This document shows, one piece after another, positions 37,197 through 43,736 of a stretch of 64,000 nt of DNA; positions within the stretch are counted from its first letter, which is position 1; every line of letters starts with the position of its first letter. This stretch comes from Orlajensenia sp037404875 (GTDB lineage: Bacteria; Actinomycetota; Actinomycetes; Actinomycetales; Microbacteriaceae): contig NZ_JBBELO010000033.1 in the NCBI RefSeq assembly GCF_037404875.1, positions 434,001-498,000 of the forward strand, given 5' to 3'. The position numbers were made by a program, and so were the translations under genes. The notes beneath the pieces were generated by a model that was given only the letters and a program-made list of their open reading frames with translations, ran no database searches and was not told the origin of the DNA.

Positions 37197-38236
37197 GCGC
37201 CCTCGCCCGCTTCGCCGCCAGCAGGCTGTTCTGGCCGGTCGTGCTGCTGATCGTGCTGTTCGTGATCAACCTCATCGCATTCCCCGGCTTCTTCGCCATC
37301 ACGATCACCAACGGCCACCTGTTCGGCAGCCTCATCGACATCGTCCGCAACGGATCGCCGACCCTCATCATCGCCGTCGGCATGACGCTCGTGATCGCCA
37401 CCCGCGGCATCGACCTCTCGGTGGGTGCCGTGTGCGCGATCGCGGGGGCCATCGCCTCGGCGATCATCCTCGGATCGCCGGAGCCCGGCAACGTGGGCGT
37501 CGTCATCCTGGCCGTCGTGGTGGCGCTCGCCGTCTGCCTCGTGCTCGGGGTCTGGAACGGCTTCCTCGTGGCGGTGCTCGGCATCCAGCCCATCATCGCC
37601 ACGCTCATCCTCATGACGGCCGGGCGCGGCATCGCCATGCTCATCACCGAGGGCCAGATCATCACGGTGAACTCTCCGCCCTTCAAAGAGCTCGGATCGG
37701 GGTTCGTGCTCGGCCTGCCGATCGCGACCGTGATCGCGGCCGTGCTGTTCGCCTTCGCGGCCATCATCACGCGGCGCACCGCCCTCGGCATGCTCATCGA
37801 GTCGGTGGGCATCAATCCAGAGGCCAGTCGGCAGGCGGGCGTTCGGGCGCGCGGACTGCTGTTCACGGTGTACACGTTCTGCGCCGTCTCGGCGGGCGTT
37901 GCGGGCCTCATCCTCACCTCGAACCAGACGGCGGCGGATGCGAACAGCACCGGGCTCTTCATCGAACTGGATGCGATCCTCGCGGTCGTGATCGGCGGCA
38001 CCTCGCTCGCCGGCGGCCGCTACTCGCTCACCGGCACGCTGGTCGGCGCGCTGGTGATCCAGACGCTCGTCACGACGGTCTACACCGTCGGCATCCCGCC
38101 CATCGCGACGATGGTCTTCAAGGCGGCCGTCGTGACCGCCGTCTGCCTTCTCCAATCCCCGACGACGAACGCCGCCTTCGGCTCGTGGCGACGACGCCTC
38201 GCCGTGCGCGCCGGAAAGGAAACGGTCACCTCATGA
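37193..38236 (+). CDS. Sugar ABC transporter permease, YtfT type
   Basis: 347 residues of the BPD_transp_2 family with eight to ten membrane segments. VGMTLVIATRGIDLSVGAVCAIAG (about 62-85) is the hallmark segment. It overlaps both the ATPase before it and the second permease after it by 4 nt, giving stoichiometric translation. Two different permeases are typical of the YtfQRT-YjfF system. Confidence 0.92.
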   Translation: MSALARFAASRLFWPVVLLIVLFVINLIAFPGFFAITITNGHLFGSLIDIVRNGSPTLIIAVGMTLVIATRGIDLSVGAVCAIAGAIASAIILGSPEPGNVGVVILAVVVALAVCLVLGVWNGFLVAVLGIQPIIATLILMTAGRGIAMLITEGQIITVNSPPFKELGSGFVLGLPIATVIAAVLFAFAAIITRRTALGMLIESVGINPEASRQAGVRARGLLFTVYTFCAVSAGVAGLILTSNQTAADANSTGLFIELDAILAVVIGGTSLAGGRYSLTGTLVGALVIQTLVTTVYTVGIPPIATMVFKAAVVTAVCLLQSPTTNAAFGSWRRRLAVRAGKETVTS

Positions 38237-39273
38237 GCTCGACCCCCGCATCCGCGCCGGGCCCGGTGCCGCGTTCCGCCGGCGGAATGCTCGCGCAATC
38301 GGTGCACGCCGTGCGCGAGACCTTCCGCAGCCCCAAGTACGGGCCGGTGCTCGTGACGGCGTTGCTGCTTCTTCTCGTGTTCGTGATCGGCGGTTCCCGC
38401 TACCGCGGGTTCGTCTCGCCCCAGGTGATCGTGAACCTGTTCGTCGACAACGCGTATCTCATCGTGCTCGCCGTCGGCATGACGTTCGTCATCCTGACCG
38501 GCGGCATCGACCTCTCGGTGGGCGCCGTGCTCGCGCTCTCGGGCATCATCGCGGCGACTCTGCTGCGCGAGGGCTGGGAACCCGGCGTCGTCATCCCGCT
38601 CATCCTCGTGCTCACCTCCTTCCTCGGCCTGCTCGTCGGCCTCATGATCCACGTCTTCAAGGTGCAGCCCTTCATCGCCACACTTGCGGCGATGTTCCTG
38701 GCGCGAGGGCTCTGCTACGTGATCAGCAAGGATGCGATCGCCATCAACGATCCGGTGTTCACCGCACTGGCTCAGACCCAGATCCCCCTCGGAGGACGGG
38801 TCGCGATGTCGCCGAGCGTCGTGATCGCGATTCTCGTGGTGATCGTCGCGTTCATCGCGCTGCACTACTCCCGGCTGGGCCGCACCGTCTATGCGATCGG
38901 AGGCAGCGAGCAGTCGGGCACGCTCATGGGCCTGCCCGTGGCGCGCACGAAGGTGCTGGTCTACGTCATCAGCGGCTTCTGCTCGGGCCTGGCGGGAGTG
39001 CTCTACTCCTTCTATACGCTCTCGGGGTACTCGCTGACGGGCGTCGGAACCGAGCTCGACGCCATCGCGGCCGTCGTGATCGGTGGAACGCTGCTCTCCG
39101 GCGGCTACGGCTTCGTGTTGGGCTCCGTGCTCGGCGTCCTCGTGCTCGGCGTCATCCAGACGATCATCACGTTCGAGGGCACGCTCTCGTCGTGGTGGAC
39201 CCGCATCTTCATCGGCGCGCTCCTGCTCGTGTTCATCATCCTTCAGAAAGTGCTCACCGCGCGGCGCCGCTAG
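38233..39273 (+). CDS. Sugar ABC transporter permease, YjfF type
   Basis: 346 residues. GMTFVILTGGIDLSVGAVLALSG is the family segment, and the C-terminal VVIGGTLLSGGYGFVLGSVLG is conserved. The ATG at 38233 lies in the ATGA overlap with the YtfT-type gene. It is the last transporter gene; a LacI gene follows after 51 bp on the same strand. Confidence 0.92.
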   Translation: MSSTPASAPGPVPRSAGGMLAQSVHAVRETFRSPKYGPVLVTALLLLLVFVIGGSRYRGFVSPQVIVNLFVDNAYLIVLAVGMTFVILTGGIDLSVGAVLALSGIIAATLLREGWEPGVVIPLILVLTSFLGLLVGLMIHVFKVQPFIATLAAMFLARGLCYVISKDAIAINDPVFTALAQTQIPLGGRVAMSPSVVIAILVVIVAFIALHYSRLGRTVYAIGGSEQSGTLMGLPVARTKVLVYVISGFCSGLAGVLYSFYTLSGYSLTGVGTELDAIAAVVIGGTLLSGGYGFVLGSVLGVLVLGVIQTIITFEGTLSSWWTRIFIGALLLVFIILQKVLTARRR

Positions 39274-39324
39274 GCGTCAGGGGCCGGGAGGGATTGGCAC
39301 GATAATGAGCGGACAGCGCCACGC

Positions 39325-40380
39325 GTGACGAGCGCCGGATGGGAGCCGACGAAACCGGTGAGCAGGGACGACGACAAAGCGCGCGTCGCGAACATCTTCG
39401 ATGTCGCACGGCTGGCCGGAGTCTCGCACCAGACCGTCTCGCGGGTGCTCAACGACCTGCCGAACGTGCGCCCGGCGACGCGGCAGCGCGTCGAGCAGGC
39501 CATCCGTCAGCTGCGCTACGTTCCCTCGCCCGCCGCCCGTGCCCTCGTGACGAGGCGCTCGCGCACCATCGGCCTCATCATGGCAGGGCATCCCGACTAC
39601 GGACCATCGAGCGCCGCGCTCAACTTCAATGAGGCCGCACGCGAGGCGCGCTACGCGGTGAGCATGGCGAGCATGCTGCAGACGGATGCGACCACACTGC
39701 GCTCCGCGGCCGACATGCTGCTGCGCCAGAACGTGGAGGCGCTCGTGCTCATCTCGCCCGAGCGCCAGGCGATCGAGGCGCTGCAGTCGCTCGAGCTCGG
39801 CGTGCCGCTGATCGCCGTCGCGGCCATTCCCGACGGCCGTGGACACCGTGTGGCGCTCGACCAGTACGCGGGGGCGCGCGCGGCGGTCGAGCACCTCATC
39901 GCCCTCGGCCACCGCGAGATCCGCCACCTCGGCGGGCCGGCGAGCTCGACCGAGGCCGCGGAGCGGCTGCGCGGATGGCGCGACGCGCTCGCCGACCACG
40001 GACTCGTCGCCCGGGAGCCCGTCGTGGGGGACTGGCAGCCGGCGAGCGGGTTCCGTCTCGGAGCCGCGCTCGCCGCCGAGGGCGGCTTCACCGCCGTGTT
40101 CGCCGCCAACGACCAGATGGCCCTCGGGCTCATCGCAGCCCTGAACGCGGCCGGGCTGCGTGTGCCCGGCGACGTGAGCGTTGTGGGCTTCGACGACATC
40201 CCCGAGGCGGAGTTCTTCGCGCCGCCGCTCACCACCATGCGGCAGGACTTCGACGGCCTGGGCCGCGACATCATGTCCACGGTGCTCGACGTGCTGCGCG
40301 ACGAGCAGGCCCCCGACCACCGTGCCCGGGTGCCCACCCTGGTGCGGCGCGGCAGCGCCGCGCCGCCCCCGGCGGCGTAG
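39325..40380 (+). CDS. LacI-family regulator, pentose island (B)
   Basis: 351 residues from the GTG at 39325, or 340 from the GTG at 39358, which has GGGAG about 12 nt upstream; the start is not settled. HTH FDVARLAGVSHQTVSRVLNDLP is identical to the regulator at 32430 and the sensor domains are clearly paralogous. The C-terminus is Pro/Ala-rich and runs into low-complexity DNA. It follows the YtfQRT-YjfF operon and probably controls it. Confidence 0.88.
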   Translation: MTSAGWEPTKPVSRDDDKARVANIFDVARLAGVSHQTVSRVLNDLPNVRPATRQRVEQAIRQLRYVPSPAARALVTRRSRTIGLIMAGHPDYGPSSAALNFNEAAREARYAVSMASMLQTDATTLRSAADMLLRQNVEALVLISPERQAIEALQSLELGVPLIAVAAIPDGRGHRVALDQYAGARAAVEHLIALGHREIRHLGGPASSTEAAERLRGWRDALADHGLVAREPVVGDWQPASGFRLGAALAAEGGFTAVFAANDQMALGLIAALNAAGLRVPGDVSVVGFDDIPEAEFFAPPLTTMRQDFDGLGRDIMSTVLDVLRDEQAPDHRARVPTLVRRGSAAPPPAA

Positions 40381-40482
40381 CCGCCGCCTGCGCGCCGCCC
40401 GCCGCCTGCCGCCGCCCGCCGCCTGCCGCCGCCTGCCGCCGCCTGCCGCCCGCGCCGCCGCCCGCGCCGGCCGCCGCATCCG
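40381..40482. repeat. GCC-rich low-complexity tract
   Basis: About 100 bp of repeated GCCGCCTGCC-like units with almost no A directly after the LacI stop. It looks like a slippage-prone simple repeat. The rest of the 344-bp gap to the next gene holds the 60-bp palindrome at 40504 and no other visible gene. Confidence 0.7.
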
Positions 40483-40503
40483 CCGCGCCCGTCCCAGCGA
40501 TTC

Positions 40504-40563
40504 GGCGGAGTATCGATGCAGGGGCGGGCGCTCCTGCATCCGCCGAGTCACCGACACTCCGCC
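40504..40563. repeat. 60-bp nested palindrome, copy 1 (upstream of the AbiEi-like gene)
   Basis: Outer arms GGCGGAG / CTCCGCC and inner arms GGCGG / ATCCGCC give a nested hairpin of exactly 60 bp. It aligns without overall length change to three copies at 41789, 41871 and 41954, sharing GCATCCGCCGAG and ACCGA, but is the most diverged copy. It is 161 bp upstream of the AbiEi-like start. Confidence 0.8.
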
Positions 40564-40724
40564 GGAGCCGCTGGGCGGAGGATCCTTCCGACCTCCTCTC
40601 TCGGCGTCACCTCCTCCTTACAGCTCTCTCCACCCGTCCTGCACACCCCGCCATACCGCTCCGATCGTTCCCCAGACGCACGCGAGCGCCCGTTCAGCTG
40701 CATCCGGACAGACAACATGAAGAG

Positions 40725-41768
40725 ATGTCCGTCGATCTCGAGTTCCTGTCGTCGGTCGACGGCGGCCTGATCAGCACGGATCTGCTGCGGCAATGCGGAG
40801 TGGGACCACGCGGAGTCGATCGTCTGATCGGTCTGGGCGAGATCGTGCGGGTTCGACGGGGCTGGTACGTGTCCGGTGCCGCGTGGGCGGCGGCCGGGCG
40901 CGACGAGCGGCACCGCTTCATGGCGCGAGCAACCGACGCGAGCTCGCCGCGCGCACTGACGGTGTCACACCTCTCCGCCGTCGCGATGCATCGGCTGCCC
41001 ACGATCGGTGCCTGGCCGACGACCGTGCATACCTTCGACGCGGGCGCCTCGGGCGGTAGCAAGGCTGCTCACATCACCTCCCACCGGGGCGGCCCACCGG
41101 CCGAGACGGTCATCATCGACGGCGTGCGAGTGGTCTCACTCGAACGAGCCCTCGTCGATGTGGCCATCACCGAATCGCCGGAGAGGGCAGTCGCCGCGAT
41201 CGATGCCGCGCTTCGGCGCGACCAGGAACGGTACCGAAACGAAGCCAAGGCCCGGCACTCCGCCGGCGCTCCGGCCGTGTTGCCTCCGCTGACGACCGAG
41301 GTGCTGCTCGAGATGCTCGACCACGTAGCGCCGCCGTTCCACCGGTCGCGCGCCGAATCGGTGATCGCCTTCGCGGACTCCCGTGCCGGCAGCCCCGGGG
41401 AGTCGTTGAGTCGTGTTCGAATGCGTCAGGCACGATTCGTCATCCCCGATCTGCAGGTGAGATTCCCGAACATCCTCGGGGGTTTCGCCGATGTGGATTT
41501 CTACCTGGAGGGCATCCGCAGGGTGCAGGAGTTCGACGGCAAACTCAAGTACACGCGCGGAGCCATCGTGAAAGAGGGCGACGACCCGGGGGAGATCGTC
41601 TGGCAGGAGAAGCTCCGTGAAGACGCGCTCCGCGGCCAGACCTCAGTCGACAGCGTCGACCGCTGGACGTGGGACATGGTGTTGCCCCTCGCGGGCTTCC
41701 GCCGCTTTCTTCTCGAGCGAGGCATGCCGGAGGTGCGCGGTGGCGGGGCGTACCGAGCGAGCGCATGA
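40725..41768 (+). CDS. AbiEi-type antitoxin-like protein with nuclease-like C-terminus
   Basis: 347 residues. The N-terminal part (LLRQCGVGPRGVDRLIGLGEIVRVRRGWYVSG) is the winged-helix AbiEi domain of type IV toxin-antitoxin regulators, followed by the AbiEi-like SHLSAVAMHRLP and VSLERALVDVA. The C-terminal third has FADVDFYLEG..QEFDGKLKY, resembling the D-(D/E)xK strand pattern of DUF559/Vsr-like nucleases. No AbiEii nucleotidyltransferase is adjacent, so it is an orphan. CAACAT 6 nt before the ATG may be a leaderless -10. The gene is bracketed by 60-bp palindromes. Confidence 0.75.
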   Translation: MSVDLEFLSSVDGGLISTDLLRQCGVGPRGVDRLIGLGEIVRVRRGWYVSGAAWAAAGRDERHRFMARATDASSPRALTVSHLSAVAMHRLPTIGAWPTTVHTFDAGASGGSKAAHITSHRGGPPAETVIIDGVRVVSLERALVDVAITESPERAVAAIDAALRRDQERYRNEAKARHSAGAPAVLPPLTTEVLLEMLDHVAPPFHRSRAESVIAFADSRAGSPGESLSRVRMRQARFVIPDLQVRFPNILGGFADVDFYLEGIRRVQEFDGKLKYTRGAIVKEGDDPGEIVWQEKLREDALRGQTSVDSVDRWTWDMVLPLAGFRRFLLERGMPEVRGGGAYRASA

Positions 41769-41788
41769 CGCTACGCGCTGCGGCACCG

Positions 41789-41848
41789 GGCGGAGTGTAG
41801 GTGCGTGGGCGGAGGGTGCAGCATCCGCCGAGGTACCGATCCTCCGCC
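41789..41848. repeat. 60-bp nested palindrome, copy 2
   Basis: Arms GGCGGAG at positions 1-7 and 20-26 face ATCCGCC at 35-41 and CTCCGCC at 54-60, exactly symmetrical. It begins 20 bp after the AbiEi-like stop and is the first of three tandem copies. Confidence 0.85.
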
Positions 41849-41870
41849 GGCTTGCATGCGCTGCGTACCG

Positions 41871-41930
41871 GGCGGAGTGTTGGTGCGCGGGCGGAGGGTG
41901 CTGCATCCGCCGTGGTACCGATCCTCCGCC
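41871..41930. repeat. 60-bp nested palindrome, copy 3
   Basis: Nearly identical to the copies on either side, separated by 22 bp from copy 2 and 23 bp from copy 4. The spacers are unrelated to each other, so only the 60-bp unit is conserved. Confidence 0.85.
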
Positions 41931-41953
41931 GGGTGCCATGGGGTCCGCGGTTG

Positions 41954-42013
41954 GGCGGAGTGTTGGTGCGCGGGCGGAGGGTGCAGCATCCGCCGAGGTA
42001 CGGATCCTCCGCC
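41954..42013. repeat. 60-bp nested palindrome, copy 4, followed by GGGTGCC microsatellite
   Basis: Almost identical to copy 3. It is followed at 42014-42040 by several GGGTGCC-type units and by a single GGCGGAGG arm near 42054. Nothing else is visible in the 300-bp gap between the AbiEi-like gene and the VOC gene. Confidence 0.85.
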
Positions 42014-42068
42014 GGGTGCCGGGTGCCGGGTGCCCGGTGCCAGGGGGCTGGCGGGCGGAGGAGCCGAG

Positions 42069-42443
42069 TCAGTCGCGCTTCGGCAGCTGCTGCAGGGTCC
42101 AGGTGTTGCCATCGGGATCGGCGAAGCTCACGAAACGGCCCCAGTCGAGGTCGTTCACCTCGCTAGCATCGACCCCGTTCTCGATGAGGTGCGCCCGCGC
42201 GGCATCCGCGTCGGCAACGACGACCTGAATGCTGTTCTGCTCGCCCGGCTTCATACGGATGCCGAGCCCCTCACCGAACGCTATGGAACACGCGGATCCG
42301 GGCGGGGTCAGCTGTACGAACCGCGTCGTTTCGTCCACGCGCACATCCCAGTCGTCGTGGAAGCCGACCTTGTTCACGTAGAACTCCTTCGCCCGGTCGA
42401 TGTCGCTGACGGGGACGAAGATGAGCTCGATCTTCCAGTCCAT
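42069..42443 (-). CDS. VOC-superfamily (glyoxalase-like) protein
   Basis: 124 residues starting MDWKIELIFVPVSDIDRAKEFYVNKVGF, with the paired beta-alpha-beta-beta-beta motifs of the VOC fold and an ending FADPDGNTWTLQQL. Members include glyoxalases, dioxygenases and resistance proteins; the ligand is unknown. GAGAGGAA precedes the ATG at 42443. A longer in-frame extension upstream runs through the 65-bp palindrome and is rejected. Confidence 0.85.
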   Translation of the reverse strand: MDWKIELIFVPVSDIDRAKEFYVNKVGFHDDWDVRVDETTRFVQLTPPGSACSIAFGEGLGIRMKPGEQNSIQVVVADADAARAHLIENGVDASEVNDLDWGRFVSFADPDGNTWTLQQLPKRD

Positions 42444-42574
42444 GGCGTGTTCCTCTCGCTGGCTCGAATACTCCCGGCGGGCGACGGATGCTGCCGGCGC
42501 CGCTGCCGATACCCTCACGCTACGCAGGTCCACCGACATCCGCGCCCCGGATTCCGATGAGCGCCTCCGCTCGC

Positions 42575-42639
42575 GTTGCGCCACTTCGCCGGCCGTTGCG
42601 CCAGAAGAACTGGCGCAAGCGCCGCCGAACTGGCGCAAC
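42575..42639. repeat. 65-bp nested palindrome, copy 3
   Basis: Same 65-bp length and arms as copies at 8606 and 24001, with a centre changed to AGAAGAACT and a slightly altered right half. It lies in the 581-bp divergent gap between the VOC gene and nrdH. Confidence 0.85.
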
Positions 42640-42814
42640 GGTAGGTGGCGCCCGGCCGGCCCCGAGCGGCCCATACGGGCGCGCCAGCAGTGTCGGCGGG
42701 TAGTGGCATCGTGATCACCACAGCACCACATATAGGGGTGCGGATGCCGGCGCAACCGACATCCGCGACACGCCGGTCAGAACTGCACAGACGTGGAAAT
42801 CCCGAAATGGGGGC

Positions 42815-42899
42815 TGTGAATAACTCAGCGGCGGAAGGCGGAATTACGCCGATGTCATCCGCTTCAGCTGTTGAAAACCGGTGGATAACACGTGGATAA
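42815..42899. promoter_or_regulatory. Three DnaA-box-like sites upstream of nrdHIEF
   Basis: TGTGAATAA (42815-42823) is a perfect reverse TTATNCACA box. GGTGGATAA (42880-42888) and CGTGGATAA (42891-42899) each differ only at the end base and are 11 bp apart, one helical turn. DnaA is known to regulate nrd genes in Escherichia coli; the same here is inference. Confidence 0.5.
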
Positions 42900-42913
42900 C
42901 TACACAAATGTAA

Positions 42914-42961
42914 CTACTGCATGTAGTGGGCGTTCCTTTCGCGGAGCACTAGATGTAGTAT
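42914..42961 (+). promoter_or_regulatory. Two NrdR boxes and -10 of the nrdHIEF promoter
   Basis: CTACTGCATGTAGTGG (42914-42929) and GCACTAGATGTAGTAT (42946-42961) both fit the NrdR consensus acaCwAtATaTwGtgt. They are 32 bp apart, three helical turns, the usual arrangement for cooperative NrdR binding. TAGTAT (42957-42962) at the end of the second box is a likely -10, so NrdR would block the promoter. Confidence 0.8.
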
Positions 42962-43024
42962 TGAAGAACAGCCAGTCAGGGGATGCCGCGGCCTGAAAAA
43001 CCGCCAAGAAGAAGGGGTCTATCA

Positions 43025-43258
43025 ATGACGGTCACCGTCTACACCAAGCCTTCGTGCGTGCAGTGCACGGCGACCTACCGCGCCCTCGACAGCAAGGGAA
43101 TCACGTACGAGACGCTCGATGTCTCGGCCGATGAGAGCGCCCTGGCCGCGGTCAAGGAGCTCGGCTACCTGCAGGCTCCCGTCGTGATCACCGACGAGGG
43201 TCACTGGTCGGGATTCCGTCCTGACAAGATCGAAGAACTGGCCGCCCGACTGGCCTGA
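43025..43258 (+). CDS. nrdH: Glutaredoxin-like NrdH redoxin
   Basis: 77 residues with the redox pair in KPSCVQCTATYRAL, and the WSGFRPDKI motif that distinguishes NrdH. It supplies electrons to the class Ib ribonucleotide reductase. GAAGAAGGGG lies shortly before the ATG; a 14-codon upstream extension is possible in frame but lacks family similarity. First gene of nrdHIEF. Confidence 0.95.
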   Translation: MTVTVYTKPSCVQCTATYRALDSKGITYETLDVSADESALAAVKELGYLQAPVVITDEGHWSGFRPDKIEELAARLA

Positions 43259-43319
43259 GACGCATCCGTTCTTCAGGCACAGCATCACGGAACCAGGCCG
43301 AAGAACACAGGAGGTGCTC

Positions 43320-43736
43320 GTGGTCAATCTGATCTACTTCTCGAGCATCTCGGGAAACACCCACCGCTTCATCGAGAAGCTCGGTCGCCCGGCGGCCCGC
43401 ATTCCGCTCCTTCCAAAGGATGCGCCGCTGCAGGCGACCGAGCCGTACGTGCTCGTACTCCCCACCTACGGCGGGGGAGACGGCAACGGAGCGGTGCCCA
43501 AGCAGGTCATCCGGTTCCTCAACGACGAGAACAACCGGTCACTGATCCGCGGCGTCATCGGCGCCGGAAACACCAACTTCGGCGAGGGCTACTGCCTCGC
43601 CGGTGACATCATCGCGGCCAAATGCTCTGTGCCGCACCTGTATCGCTTCGAAGTATTCGGAACACCTGACGATGTACGCACCGTCAACGAGGGATTGGAC
43701 GCATTTTGGTCAGCACAGAACTCAGCAGCGGCGTAG
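43320..43736 (+). CDS. nrdI: Flavodoxin-like NrdI
   Basis: 138 residues. The FMN-binding loop is YFSSISGNTHRFIEKL, with PTYGGGDGN and GNTNFGEGYC typical of NrdI. It provides the oxidant for assembly of the manganese cofactor in NrdF. AGGAGG at 43309-43314 overlaps an upstream GTG at 43314, so the GTG at 43320 is the likely start. It overlaps the start of nrdE. Confidence 0.93.
   Translation: MVNLIYFSSISGNTHRFIEKLGRPAARIPLLPKDAPLQATEPYVLVLPTYGGGDGNGAVPKQVIRFLNDENNRSLIRGVIGAGNTNFGEGYCLAGDIIAAKCSVPHLYRFEVFGTPDDVRTVNEGLDAFWSAQNSAAA

Noticed and set aside
39975..40724. An upstream extension of the AbiEi-like frame reaching into the LacI gene
   Set aside because: The extension overlaps the regulator in another frame and passes through the GCC tract and a palindrome. 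AbiEi similarity begins at the ATG at 40725.
40725..41768. A complete type IV AbiE toxin-antitoxin system
   Set aside because: The adjacent genes are a LacI regulator and a VOC protein; no nucleotidyltransferase toxin gene is present on either strand.
41789..42013. A CRISPR-like array formed by the three spaced repeats
   Set aside because: The units are 60 bp with internal dyads, only three occur in tandem, spacers are 22-23 bp, and there are no cas genes.
42444..42755. An N-terminal extension of the VOC gene
   Set aside because: It would be translated from the 65-bp palindrome; the ATG at 42443 has a GAGAGGAA site and fits the family start.
42815..42961. The DnaA-box cluster as a replication origin
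   Set aside because: Only three imperfect boxes occur, with no AT-rich unwinding element and no dnaA, dnaN or gyr genes nearby; a regulatory role at nrd is simpler.
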